64,000 nucleotides of DNA from Nitrosarchaeum sp. (GTDB lineage: Archaea; Thermoproteota; Nitrososphaeria; Nitrososphaerales; Nitrosopumilaceae), in NCBI RefSeq assembly GCF_035968265.1, contig NZ_JAVYIM010000002.1, forward strand, positions 1 through 64,000. The letters are read 5' to 3'. A model generated the notes under the pieces. That model did no database searches, was not told the origin of the DNA, and worked only from the letters and a program-made list of their open reading frames with translations. Positions 7,625-16,940 of this stretch are shown one piece after another; position 1 is the stretch's first letter; each line of letters opens with the position of its first letter. Made by a program: the position numbers and the translations under genes.

Positions 7625-9289
7625 ATGGCATTAATTCAGATTTCCAATCAGTCAAGTAAAAGTCTAGGCAAAAAATCAACTATTAGATTCACTCAAAGCA
7701 TATGTCCTGATTGTAACATGATATTAGATGCTGAAGTCTTTGAGCGAGACGACAAGGTCTACATGTCAAAGATTTGCCCAACTCACGGCGAATGTGAGGA
7801 ATTATACTTTGGTTCTTATCAAATGTACAAGAAATTCAGTACATACTGGGTAGACGGCAAAGGCGCTCATGCTCCAAACGTAATGATTGACAAATGTTCA
7901 TGTCCAAATAACTGTGGATTGTGCTCAAATCACCTATCACACAGTGGATTGGCAAACATGATTGTAACTAACAGATGTGATTTGACATGCTGGTATTGCT
8001 TCTTTTATGTAAAGAAAGGCCTTGAAGGCGCTTACATGTACGAGCCAGACCATACACAAGTTAGAGGAATGATGAAGACACTAAAGGCTGAAAGACCAAT
8101 TCCAGGCAACTCTATTCAGATTACTGGTGGTGAGCCAATGCTTAGAGAAGACATTGCTGATGTTATTAAAATAATGAAAGAAGAAGGCGTTGATCATGTC
8201 CAGATGAATACAAACGGTATCAGACATGCAATGGATCCAGAAGCTGCAAGAGAAGTCAGACTAGCTGGATGTAACAACTTGTATCTTTCTTTTGATGGTG
8301 TAACTGCAAGAACAAATCCAAAGAATCACTGGGAAATTCCATATGCCCTTGATAGCTGCAGAAAGACCGGAACAACTGTAGTATTTGTCCCAACTGTAAT
8401 TAAATCAATTAACGACCATGAATTAGGTGGAATTATTCGCTATGCACAAAAGAACATGGATGTAGTTCACGCTGTTAACTTTCAACCTGTATCACTAACT
8501 GGTAGAATGGGTAAAGGAGAACGTGAAAAATATAGAATTACAGTTCCAGATTGCATTCAAAGAATTGAAGAGCAAACAAATGGTGAGGTAACTGTTGATG
8601 ACTGGTTCCCAGTACCAAGTTGTATGCCACTCACTAATGTAATTGAGGCATTTTCTAGTAAACCAAAATATGAATTATCTATCCACTTTGCTTGTGGTGC
8701 AGGAACTTACATCTTTGAAGACGCAGAGACAAAGAAATTTGTTCCACTAACTAAGTTCTGTGACATTCAAGGAATGCTTGAACTATTTGAGGATAAAGCA
8801 GAAGAGATTCGTTCTGGTAAAAACAAGTACTTTACAATGCTTGAAGTTGTAAGAAAACTAAAGGGCTTTGTTGATACAAAGAAGCAACCAGCAGGGCTAG
8901 ACTTGGCAAAGATGTTTGGCAATATACTCATGAAGAGATCATTTGAGTCAATTGGCTCATGGCATGTCAAAGGATTGTTCTTGGGTATGATGCACTTTCA
9001 AGACAAATACAATGAAGACTTGGAAAGATTGCAAAGATGTGATATTCATTATCTTACTCCCGACCTTAGAATCGTTCCATTCTGTGCATTTAATGTAATT
9101 CCAGAATGGTACAGAGACAGAATTCAAAAGAAATACTCCATTACGGTAGAAGAATGGGAACAAAGAGAAGGCGTCAAACTAGAAGACGGTCTGTATCGTG
9201 GTCTAATGAGACGTGGAGCAGGAGATGAACTTGCTGCTGGTTGTGCAAAGAGTCAGATGTTCCATGACGCTGCTCAAGCAACAATGTAG
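7625..9289 (+). CDS. tes: Radical SAM tetraether lipid synthase family protein (Tes-like)
   Basis: This 554-residue protein has an N-terminal rubredoxin-like knuckle CPDC...CPTHGE (near residues 27-58). A Cys-rich stretch CSCPNNCGLCSNHLSHSG follows, and then the radical SAM motif CDLTCWYCFF (CxxxCxxC, near 120). SPASM-like C-terminal Cys clusters (CGAGTY, FCDIQG, FCAFNVIPEWYRDRI) complete it. This layout matches the archaeal Tes enzymes that join two phytanyl chains head to head to give membrane-spanning GDGT lipids. Thaumarchaeota make GDGTs and crenarchaeol, so the role fits. Paralogues with other substrates exist in the family, so the exact reaction is inferred. Confidence 0.78.
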   Translation: MALIQISNQSSKSLGKKSTIRFTQSICPDCNMILDAEVFERDDKVYMSKICPTHGECEELYFGSYQMYKKFSTYWVDGKGAHAPNVMIDKCSCPNNCGLCSNHLSHSGLANMIVTNRCDLTCWYCFFYVKKGLEGAYMYEPDHTQVRGMMKTLKAERPIPGNSIQITGGEPMLREDIADVIKIMKEEGVDHVQMNTNGIRHAMDPEAAREVRLAGCNNLYLSFDGVTARTNPKNHWEIPYALDSCRKTGTTVVFVPTVIKSINDHELGGIIRYAQKNMDVVHAVNFQPVSLTGRMGKGEREKYRITVPDCIQRIEEQTNGEVTVDDWFPVPSCMPLTNVIEAFSSKPKYELSIHFACGAGTYIFEDAETKKFVPLTKFCDIQGMLELFEDKAEEIRSGKNKYFTMLEVVRKLKGFVDTKKQPAGLDLAKMFGNILMKRSFESIGSWHVKGLFLGMMHFQDKYNEDLERLQRCDIHYLTPDLRIVPFCAFNVIPEWYRDRIQKKYSITVEEWEQREGVKLEDGLYRGLMRRGAGDELAAGCAKSQMFHDAAQATM

Positions 9290-9327
9290 ATCTTAGACCT
9301 TAAATTATCTAAAACTAATTTTGTTTT

Positions 9328-10272
9328 GTGAAGATACTCTTTATTTCTCCAAGATATGAAGGAGGTATTGGAGGTCACGCATTTAGGGTAGCTGAAAAAC
9401 TGCGTGAATTTGGATTTGATGTAAAGTTAATGCATGTCCCACATGTTCCAATAAAAAATTTGAAAAATCCAAGCTTTGCAATTTTTGGTATGATAAAGGC
9501 AATACTTGACAGAGAAAAATATGATGTTGTACATGCATGGAATGTTCCATCTGCATTTGTGATGAAGTTTGTAAAAGCAAAAAAGAAAGTTCTCTCAGTT
9601 CATGGGATTTATTCAGAACAGGTAAACGCATTACACTCTACTGCCACAAGTAGTATGGTTAGTAATGCAGAGTCTAAAGTTTTGAAATTTGCAGATGTTC
9701 TTACAACTGATTCAAAATCTGTTCAAAAAACATACAAAGAAAAACTGGATCTTAACTTTGTGTATCTTCCAGCACCGTTAGATATTAAAAAATTTAATGA
9801 AATTCCAGACGTAAAAAAAATTGAGAACCAAATTGCCTATGTTGGGCGAGACAGCTTTGAGAAAGGAACCGATATTTTACGAAATATAGAGCCACAAATT
9901 AAAGGCAAAATAGTTTACTGTACAAACATGTCCTGGGTTGAGGCTATGAAAAATCTCAAGGCATCTTTTGTTCTTGTTGTTCCTTCAAGAATGGAGAGCT
10001 TGCCACAATCAATCAAGGAAGCATTTTTTTTAAAAATTCCAGTAATAGCTACAAATGTTGGAGACATTCCTGAAGTGATTAAAAACAATGAAACAGGAAT
10101 AATTGTTCCGCCAAACGATCCGCAGTTATTACTTGATGCAATTAATTCATTATTGGAAGACAAAGACAAGGCATCAAAAATGGCAGAACATGCATATGAC
10201 TTTATAATGGAAAATTTTACTTGGGAGAAATTAATCTCCAAATATGTTGATTTTTATAAAAATTTATCTTAG
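9328..10272 (+). CDS. Glycosyltransferase family 4
   Basis: This 314-residue GT-B fold enzyme starts at a GTG; an AT-rich element (near 9299-9307) about 25 bases before supports that start. The N-terminal Rossmann half opens KILFISPRYEGGIGGHAFRV. The C-terminal nucleotide-sugar half has VYVGR-like IAYVGRDSFEKGTDIL and the E-x7-E region with PSRMESLPQSIKEAFFLKIPV and VGDIPEVIKNNETG. It is shorter than usual for GT4 (350-400). It opens the glycan island, and its stop overlaps the convergent epimerase by four bases. Donor and acceptor are unknown. Confidence 0.88.
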   Translation: MKILFISPRYEGGIGGHAFRVAEKLREFGFDVKLMHVPHVPIKNLKNPSFAIFGMIKAILDREKYDVVHAWNVPSAFVMKFVKAKKKVLSVHGIYSEQVNALHSTATSSMVSNAESKVLKFADVLTTDSKSVQKTYKEKLDLNFVYLPAPLDIKKFNEIPDVKKIENQIAYVGRDSFEKGTDILRNIEPQIKGKIVYCTNMSWVEAMKNLKASFVLVVPSRMESLPQSIKEAFFLKIPVIATNVGDIPEVIKNNETGIIVPPNDPQLLLDAINSLLEDKDKASKMAEHAYDFIMENFTWEKLISKYVDFYKNLS

Positions 10273-11183
10273 ATAAAAAATTTTGATAATCCGTTTTTTA
10301 ATTCCATAGAATACTTCCATTTTAATACCGATTCAGTCAAGTTGGTATCTGCCTGACTAGACTGTACATCACCATCCAGTGCATTTTCATACTGTATCTC
10401 TAGTTTCAAACCTGATAACTCGATCATTATTTTTGCAAGCTGCTCAATTGATGTTGTAATGCCTGTGCCAATATTAAAAAATCCGTTATTTACATTGCTT
10501 TGCATAGCAGCTATGTTTGCACGTGCAACATCTTCAACAAAAATAAAATCTCTTAATTGTGTACCTGTGCCAAAAATTATTGGAGATTTTTTCTCTTTTA
10601 GTCTGTTGAGGAATTTTGTAATTACACCGGCGTATGAGCCAGTTTGACCCTCTCCATAGACATTAAAGTATCTGAGGCCAATAATGGATACATTATCTTT
10701 AGAATATTTTTCAGCAAGAAATTCGTCGTCTAATTTTGTTTTTCCATATGGGTTAATCGGATTACGTTCACTGTTCTCTTTTATTGGGATTTTTTTTGGA
10801 TTTCCATAAACACTTGAACTGCTTGCATAAACTACTTTCAAGTCAAACTCTTTTGCAATTCTAAATACATTTTCAGTTCCTTTTACATTGACATCGTTGT
10901 ATTCTTGTTGTTTTGTAAATGATTCTTGTACATCTGTAAGTGCAGCTTCATGAAATATTCCGTCAGAATTTTTTAGTATGTCTCTGAGTTGTTCAAAATC
11001 TCTTATGTCAATTTTATGAAATTCAACATCAAGTGATGAAATTCTCTCAATCTTTCCTCGATACATATTATCAATTACAACTGGAGTGTGATTTTGCTTG
11101 AGAAGTTGTCTTACTATGTTATTTCCGATAAACCCTGCTCCTCCGATTACTGTAAATTTCATGTCGTCGCTAAAATTTTCCAA
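10269..11183 (-). CDS. NAD-dependent epimerase/dehydratase (UDP-glucose 4-epimerase-like)
   Basis: This 304-residue extended SDR has the Rossmann motif GGAGFIGNNIVRQLL near its N-terminus, the SSSSVYG strand and the catalytic YGKTK (YxxxK) pair. RYFNVYGEGQ and LRDFIFVEDVA follow in the sugar-binding half. It most resembles UDP-hexose 4-epimerases that supply UDP-Gal, UDP-GalNAc or uronic forms. A second in-frame start, MKFTVIGGAG, lies a few codons in (ATG at 11162) and matches the usual N-terminus better. Three relatives occur in the window (23810, 30173, 52457), each with its own divergence. Confidence 0.87.
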   Translation of the reverse strand: MENFSDDMKFTVIGGAGFIGNNIVRQLLKQNHTPVVIDNMYRGKIERISSLDVEFHKIDIRDFEQLRDILKNSDGIFHEAALTDVQESFTKQQEYNDVNVKGTENVFRIAKEFDLKVVYASSSSVYGNPKKIPIKENSERNPINPYGKTKLDDEFLAEKYSKDNVSIIGLRYFNVYGEGQTGSYAGVITKFLNRLKEKKSPIIFGTGTQLRDFIFVEDVARANIAAMQSNVNNGFFNIGTGITTSIEQLAKIMIELSGLKLEIQYENALDGDVQSSQADTNLTESVLKWKYSMELKNGLSKFFI

Positions 11184-11248
11184 TCTTTAAATCTTCATCA
11201 TTAATAAAACTAAAAAACAAGTAAATTATGTGAAGTTGTAAGTCAGAA

Positions 11249-12625
11249 ATGAAAAATGTTCTAGAAATGAGTGAATCTGAGTTCAATAATAGCATCCAAT
11301 CAGGATCACTCAAAATATGTGTAATTGGAATTGGAAGAATAGGTCTCCCTACCGCATTATCATTTGCCAATTCTGGTCTATCTACCATCGGTCTTGATAT
11401 CAACTCTGAACTAGTTGATATGGTTAATCAAGGAGAATTTCCATTAAAGGACGAACCAGGATATACTACAATCTTTGAAAAAGTTTTAAAAGAAAAAAAA
11501 TTCACTGCGACTACTAAAATTCAAGATGCTGTTCCTCAGTCCGATGTAATAGTTTTATCATTGCCTACACCAATGGATAAACAAAATGTACCAAATTATG
11601 ATGCTTTACGTTCAGTAGGAAAACAACTCCACGAATTTTTAACTCTAGGTTCTATAGTCATTGTTGAAAGTACAATTGAGCCAGGTTTTATTGAGAATGA
11701 ATTAAAATCAATAATAGAAGGAGATGATCTCAAACTAACTGCTGGTAAAAATTTTGGTATAGGAGTATGTCCAGAAACTGCAAACCCTGGACAAATTCTT
11801 AATGACTTTGAGAGATTACCTAGATTAGTTGGAGCAATAGATCAAAGAACTCATAATATAATAAAAAAAATCTACAAACATGTTTTTACTGTAGACTTGA
11901 TTTCAATGCCTGACTGTAAAACAGCAAATGCCGTAAAGTTGACAACAAATGTTTTTCGTGATCTAAACATTGCATTTATCAATGAGTTGGCATTAATCTT
12001 TGAAAAATCTGGAATAGATATAATGACCGTTTTAGAAGCTGCAAAAACAAAATATAATTTCCAAGTTCATTATCCTGGAGCTGGAGTTGGCGGACCATGT
12101 CTTCCTGTAAACTCTTATCAAATGATAAATTTCGCAAAAACCTTTGGCTTTGATAACTTTTCAATTGTTGAAACAGGAAGAAGAATTAATGAATCAATGC
12201 CAGATCATGTGATTGAACTTTTAAAAGATGCTTTTAGCGAATCTTATACAGACATAAAACAATCAACAATATTGATTTTAGGCGTAACATACAAACCTGA
12301 TGTAAAAGATGTTCAATTAACTCCTGCCGAACCAATTATTTTAAAATTACACCAATTAGGTTCTAATGTAAAAATATATGATCCGTACTTTAAGAATTCA
12401 ACTTTGTTTGGAATAAACTGTGAATCAAATCTTGTGGAATCTTTGAAACAATCTGATGCATTAATTGTGGTTACAGCTCATAAAGAATTCCATGATCTAG
12501 AGCCAGCATTCTTAAAATCAACTATGAAATCTCCAGTAGTAATTGACTCTAGATGTATAATTAATCAATTTGATGCAAAAAATGCAGGATTGATTTATCG
12601 TGGAGTTGGACGTGGAAAACTCTAA
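11249..12625 (+). CDS. Nucleotide sugar dehydrogenase (UDP-ManNAc/UDP-GlcNAc dehydrogenase type)
   Basis: This 458-residue enzyme of the UDP-glucose/GDP-mannose dehydrogenase family has the NAD Rossmann motif VIGIGRIGLPTALSFANSG at about residues 25-43. The central domain carries the catalytic-Cys loop GAGVGGPCLPVNSY, and the C-terminal domain has ILGVTYKPDVKDVQLTP. Such enzymes oxidise the C6 hydroxyl of a nucleotide sugar twice to a uronic acid. The CPETANPG segment is nearer WecC-type than Ugd-type enzymes. Its 3' end overlaps the AsnB-like gene by about 26 bases, which strongly suggests the uronic acid is the substrate for the amidotransferase. Confidence 0.88.
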   Translation: MKNVLEMSESEFNNSIQSGSLKICVIGIGRIGLPTALSFANSGLSTIGLDINSELVDMVNQGEFPLKDEPGYTTIFEKVLKEKKFTATTKIQDAVPQSDVIVLSLPTPMDKQNVPNYDALRSVGKQLHEFLTLGSIVIVESTIEPGFIENELKSIIEGDDLKLTAGKNFGIGVCPETANPGQILNDFERLPRLVGAIDQRTHNIIKKIYKHVFTVDLISMPDCKTANAVKLTTNVFRDLNIAFINELALIFEKSGIDIMTVLEAAKTKYNFQVHYPGAGVGGPCLPVNSYQMINFAKTFGFDNFSIVETGRRINESMPDHVIELLKDAFSESYTDIKQSTILILGVTYKPDVKDVQLTPAEPIILKLHQLGSNVKIYDPYFKNSTLFGINCESNLVESLKQSDALIVVTAHKEFHDLEPAFLKSTMKSPVVIDSRCIINQFDAKNAGLIYRGVGRGKL

Positions 12626-13829
12626 TTCGAAATTAGCTCCTAATTCAATCAAAAATATTCTCACTCTTAGATACAATCCAACAAAAAAATCAAAATTTAC
12701 TAAAAAAACTTGGAAAGATTTTGTTGAAAAACCACTTGATACATCTTCACAAATAATAGAAAACTTGATCTGTTCAAACATTCATAGAACAATTAGAAAT
12801 TCTACAAATACAAAAACGTCAATAGCTCTTAGCAGCGGCGTTGACTCTACACTTGTTTTAGCACTATTAAAAAAAACATGTCCAGATGTAAAAATTAGTG
12901 CAATCTCAATTAGATTTGAGAATAGTGTTGATGAATCAAGATACGCTGCAAAGATTGCATCAAAATTTGACATAGATCATAATATTGTATATGTTGAAAA
13001 TTATCTCAAAGAGTTACCACATGCAATTAGCATTATTAAACAACCGTTTTGGGATTTACACTGGTATTATGTTGTAAAAAAAGCAAAAACTCTGGGAAAA
13101 TTCCTGGTGTCAGGAGATGGTGGAGATGAATTATTTGGAGGTTATACATTCAGATACAAAAAATTTCTCTCTCTAACTGCAAAAAACTCATCACCAATTG
13201 ATAAAGTCAAAGCATATCTGCAATGCCATGAAAGAGATTGGGTAGAAGACCAAACAGACATATTTGGTAAAAAACTTGGTTTTAATTGGAATCATATCTA
13301 CAAACAATTTTTACCATATTTTGATAATCCACTAAGTCAATTATCGCAGGTATTTCTGGCAGACTTTAATGGTAAGCTACTCTACAACTGGATTCCATTA
13401 AATACAAGTTTTCACAGCTACTTTGGAGTAAAACCTGTTACTCCATTATTATCTAAAGAAACAATTCAACATACTACACATTTACCGATTAATTTAAAAT
13501 ATGACTTAAAAACCGATACTGGAAAGCTTCTCTTAAGGGAAATTCTTCACAAGTATTCCCTTGATAAATTATTGATTAAGAAAAAACAAGGGTTTTCTGT
13601 AGATACAATGAATTTGTGGAAATCTTATGGGTATGATTTATGTGATTGTTATCTGTCTGATGCAAGAATTGTACAGTCCAAATGGATTAACAAAGATTGG
13701 ATTGAAAAGCATTTTGATAAAAATAGCATAGATATCAGATATGTAAACAAGTTTCTTGGATTATTATCTTTGGAGATATGGTACAGAATATTTATCACAA
13801 AAGAAATGAAACCAACTGTTACTCTTTAA
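12600..13829 (+). CDS. Asparagine-synthase-like amidotransferase lacking the glutaminase domain (copy 1)
   Basis: This 409-residue protein matches only the C-terminal synthetase half of AsnB. The PP-loop is SSGVDST (near residue 80), the second ATP/acceptor motif SGDGGDELFGGY (near 177), and KKKQGFSVD near the end is the conserved lid. The N-terminal glutaminase domain with Cys2 is absent, so ammonia must come free or from a partner. A GTG at 12600 or at 12612 could be the start. In O-antigen loci similar proteins convert uronic acids to uronamides. Overlap with the upstream sugar dehydrogenase supports that role here; it is inference. It is a clear paralogue of the gene at 21429. Confidence 0.85.
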   Translation: MELDVENSNSKLAPNSIKNILTLRYNPTKKSKFTKKTWKDFVEKPLDTSSQIIENLICSNIHRTIRNSTNTKTSIALSSGVDSTLVLALLKKTCPDVKISAISIRFENSVDESRYAAKIASKFDIDHNIVYVENYLKELPHAISIIKQPFWDLHWYYVVKKAKTLGKFLVSGDGGDELFGGYTFRYKKFLSLTAKNSSPIDKVKAYLQCHERDWVEDQTDIFGKKLGFNWNHIYKQFLPYFDNPLSQLSQVFLADFNGKLLYNWIPLNTSFHSYFGVKPVTPLLSKETIQHTTHLPINLKYDLKTDTGKLLLREILHKYSLDKLLIKKKQGFSVDTMNLWKSYGYDLCDCYLSDARIVQSKWINKDWIEKHFDKNSIDIRYVNKFLGLLSLEIWYRIFITKEMKPTVTL

Positions 13830-13838
13830 ATTCTTAAT

Positions 13839-14897
13839 TTATTTAATTCCGTGTTTTTCCAAAATATCTAAAAACTCTTTTGCAATTTTACTCCAATTGA
13901 AGTTCTCTTCAACGAATTTTCTTCCATTTTCTCCCATGCTTTTTCTTTTTTGTTCATTATTAATTAAAAGTGATAATTTTTCAATCCATCCGTTTGCATC
14001 ACACTTCTCTATCAAAAATCCAGTTTCGTTATTTTTCATAAGCTCTGGAATTCCTCCTACGTTTGTTGCAACTACTGGTTTTTTCATTAATTGTGCTTCT
14101 TGCAATGTTAAAGGTGACATATCAATTCCACTAACTAGCGCATAGACATCAATCTCAGTTAGATATTCTCTAACTTTATCTGGATATTGCAAATTTCCAA
14201 GCCATTTGAAATTATCATGTTTTCCTAATACCGATAGAATTTTGTCACGGTACGGCCCATCTCCTGCCCAGTAAAAAGTCACATCAGGCATAAATTTTAG
14301 AACATTTTCTAAAACAAGCATTTCTTGGGCTTTTCCCCAAATTACTGCCCCTTGTAATAATCCAACACAAGGATGTTTGAGAGTCATTCCTTTTGATGGA
14401 TACCATCTAGATGAGGATATTCCTTGATACATTACTCCTGTTTTCTTGTTTGGATAATTCCTCTTGACAATTTTTTCTAAATGTTCGCAAATTGGTACAA
14501 TTAATGATGATTTTTGAAAAGTTTGTCTAGCAATAGAGATCCAGATTTGCAATGCAATTCTTTTTGGAAGTGATTTGTACAGTGTATTTTTTGCCCACTC
14601 CATTTCCTTCCAAATGTTTCCTCTCAGATGTATTACTAGAGGAATATTCTGTTTAGATGCAGCAAGTGCAAAATGCCTTTGTCTATCTACTAGAATGACA
14701 TCTGGCTTAAATTCAAAAATTAATTGATCAAACTTCTTTCTAGTTTGAAACCAATCGGAAACCTTACGGCTTGGAAAACCATTGCAGATATCTGTATCTA
14801 CAACTAGCTTACAATCAACTCCTAAATCTATTAGGGCACTTGCAAATTCCTTTAGATGAAATATCTTGGAGGTAGAACCTCCTATAAGCAATCTCAT
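13839..14897 (-). CDS. Glycosyltransferase family 4
   Basis: This 352-residue GT-B enzyme has the N-terminal MRLLIGGSTSKIFHLKEFA, a middle part with VPICEHLEKIVKRNYP, and a C-terminal half with YWAGDGPYRDKILSVL. The donor-site region has GIDMSPLTLQEAQLMKKPVVATNVGGIPELMKNNETGFLI. These are standard GT4 features. It is convergent with the AsnB-like gene (9-base gap) and divergent from the methyltransferase. It sits between the first AsnB/methyltransferase pair. Donor and linkage are unknown. Confidence 0.88.
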   Translation of the reverse strand: MRLLIGGSTSKIFHLKEFASALIDLGVDCKLVVDTDICNGFPSRKVSDWFQTRKKFDQLIFEFKPDVILVDRQRHFALAASKQNIPLVIHLRGNIWKEMEWAKNTLYKSLPKRIALQIWISIARQTFQKSSLIVPICEHLEKIVKRNYPNKKTGVMYQGISSSRWYPSKGMTLKHPCVGLLQGAVIWGKAQEMLVLENVLKFMPDVTFYWAGDGPYRDKILSVLGKHDNFKWLGNLQYPDKVREYLTEIDVYALVSGIDMSPLTLQEAQLMKKPVVATNVGGIPELMKNNETGFLIEKCDANGWIEKLSLLINNEQKRKSMGENGRKFVEENFNWSKIAKEFLDILEKHGIK

Positions 14898-15006
14898 TTT
14901 TGTTCACAATTATAAAAATAATGTATGTATTAAGACATTTTGTAAAATAAATGGTATTGTACTCAATCCTAATATTTTTAAAGCCATAAAAAATCGATTA
15001 AACAAC

Positions 15007-16047
15007 TTGAAACCTTCTCTTGTTGAATATCTTGTTTGTCCTATCTGCAGAAAAAATTTCAACATCAAAATAACAAAAAAGTCTAAAGGAGAAATTATGG
15101 AGGGATATTTGATTTGTATAAATAAACACAAATTTAAGATTACAAATGGAATTCCTAGATTTGTCACAGATGCTACAAAGGATTTTGTAAAAACTGAGGA
15201 TGCATTTTCATCAAAATGGAAAATATATCATAAATCATATCATGAGAAAAAATGGTTTGAGTTTCAAAGAAATTGGTTTTTAGAAAGGTTTCAATGGGAA
15301 ACCCTTGAAAGTTTTAATAAATTTCTATTGACAAAACATAATGTTCTTGATGCAGGGACTGGTCTTGGAAATAGTGCAAACTTTCTATCTACCAACAAGC
15401 AATCACTTGTATTTGCAATAGATGCAAGTGAATCTGTAAATTTTGCTTATAAAAAATATGGTGGTGCTACAAACATTCATTTTTTGCAAGCAGACTTGCG
15501 TCAACTTCCATTTAAAAAGAATTTTTTTGACTATGTGTACTCTGATCAGGTATTACATCACACAAAGAATACTGAAACATCATTCAAATACCTGACAAAA
15601 TTTCTCAAAAAGGCAGGCCATATTTCCATATATGTTTACAACAAAAAAGCTCCGATAAGAGAATTTGCAGATGATTACATTCGTTCAAAGACTACAAAAA
15701 TGTCTGTAAATGACTGTGTAGAGTTTTCAAAAGATATGACAATTCTGGGAAAATCACTATCCAATCTAAAAAGGAAGATTACCATACCACATGACATTAA
15801 GCTACTTAACATCAAGGCAGGTACATACGATGTACAACGATTCATCTATTGGCATTTTTTGAAATGTTTTTGGGCTGAAGATGGAGATTTTGAGAGAAGC
15901 GTAGGTGTTAACTTTGATTGGTATTATCCAAAGTTTGCTTATAGACACACTCCTGATGAAGTACGTAAGTGGTATCGTGATACCAAAATAAAAATTACAA
16001 GTTTTAAAGAAATTGAAAGCGGAATTAGTGTTACTGGGAAAAAATAA
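15007..16047 (+). CDS. SAM-dependent methyltransferase with Trm112-like zinc N-terminus (copy 1)
   Basis: A TTG at 15007 gives about 346 residues starting LKPSLVEYLVCPICRK (read as Met), a natural Trm112-like zinc beginning. A longer open frame from 14866 would overlap the divergent glycosyltransferase start, so I reject it. The class I methyltransferase domain follows, with VLDAGTGLGNSANFL (motif I) and LPFKKNFFDYVYSDQVLHH (motif IV). The C-terminal part (PIREFADDYIRSK, YDVQRFIYWHFLKCFW) is shared with the paralogue at 20375. The target is likely a sugar or lipid-linked glycan, judging from context. Confidence 0.8.
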   Translation: MKPSLVEYLVCPICRKNFNIKITKKSKGEIMEGYLICINKHKFKITNGIPRFVTDATKDFVKTEDAFSSKWKIYHKSYHEKKWFEFQRNWFLERFQWETLESFNKFLLTKHNVLDAGTGLGNSANFLSTNKQSLVFAIDASESVNFAYKKYGGATNIHFLQADLRQLPFKKNFFDYVYSDQVLHHTKNTETSFKYLTKFLKKAGHISIYVYNKKAPIREFADDYIRSKTTKMSVNDCVEFSKDMTILGKSLSNLKRKITIPHDIKLLNIKAGTYDVQRFIYWHFLKCFWAEDGDFERSVGVNFDWYYPKFAYRHTPDEVRKWYRDTKIKITSFKEIESGISVTGKK

Positions 16048-16052
16048 ATTTT

Positions 16053-16811
16053 TTATAAACTTTGTTTGTTCTGTTTTTTTATTATGAAAATATATGAACT
16101 TGGAAAAAAATGTGCAAAATATTTTCTAATTTGATAACCATGACTCTTGAATACGCTATATCCAGAATAAACTAATGGACCGTTTGATTCATTGTGAACT
16201 ACATACCCATAAGAAGCAAACATTTTTGCCCAAGAGTTTTTTGAAAACTTGAAAATTTCAATAATAAAAGATCTTTCTGTTCCTAACGGATGTAAAAATA
16301 ACAAGTTTTTTAATCTAATTTTTTTATGATTTAATCCACCTTTACCATCATTTTTTAAATTCTCTTTTGAATTTGATTTACTTGTAATTTTTTTGTACAG
16401 TATTTTTGGTAATAATACATAATGCCAAAAATTAGTAATTATTGACCACCAATTTGATGGAACAATGTGTATAGCTAAACCATCTGATTTTAGAACTCTA
16501 TTAATTTCCTTGAATAGTGAATTTTTATCTTTTATATGAGCAATTACATGTGAAGAAAAAACTAAATCAAATGTTTCTGGTTTGAATTCTAACTTTGTTG
16601 CATTCATTTCTTTTACATCAAAATATGTTGAAGATGGATTGATATCAATTGAAATTACATCAAAACCCCAATCTGCTAAACTTCTTGCGAGATATCCGTC
16701 TTTTCCCCCAATCTCTAAAATTTTTTTTATTCTAGTGTCTGATAGGTTTTTTCTAATAGATGACAATTCCTGATTTCGAATAAATTCAATCCACGCATTT
16801 TCATTAATCAT
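16053..16811 (-). CDS. Class I SAM-dependent methyltransferase
   Basis: This 252-residue methyltransferase has motif I ILEIGGKDGYLARSL, an acidic strand-2 end VISIDINP and motif IV FDLVFSSHVIAHI with IKDKNSLFKEINRVLKSDG after it. The C-terminal 100 residues are basic and hydrophobic, and the GTERSFIIEIFKF region suggests a membrane-near substrate. It is convergent with the preceding methyltransferase, five bases apart. Its position in the glycan island suggests an O-methyltransferase on sugars or a lipid carrier; no direct evidence. Confidence 0.82.
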   Translation of the reverse strand: MINENAWIEFIRNQELSSIRKNLSDTRIKKILEIGGKDGYLARSLADWGFDVISIDINPSSTYFDVKEMNATKLEFKPETFDLVFSSHVIAHIKDKNSLFKEINRVLKSDGLAIHIVPSNWWSIITNFWHYVLLPKILYKKITSKSNSKENLKNDGKGGLNHKKIRLKNLLFLHPLGTERSFIIEIFKFSKNSWAKMFASYGYVVHNESNGPLVYSGYSVFKSHGYQIRKYFAHFFPSSYIFIIKKQNKQSL

Positions 16812-16940
16812 TTCTCATCTTATGTGATTTTTTCTATATGTGCCTAAATCATTAAATATATTATTTTGAGACATATTTTTTGTCATACTTTAATTAGTAT
16901 AACTAAAATCTAGAATTAATTTATAGTTGTTTACAGTGAT

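Noticed and set aside
9915-10241. 108-codon minus-strand open frame inside the GT4 gene
   Set aside because: Antisense shadow of GT4 motifs.
12600-13829. True asparagine synthetase
   Set aside because: The glutaminase domain is missing and the gene is fused by overlap to a sugar dehydrogenase in a glycan island.
14866-15006. N-terminal 47-codon extension of the methyltransferase at 15007
   Set aside because: It would overlap the divergent glycosyltransferase start, and the TTG at 15007 gives the expected Trm112-like N-terminus.
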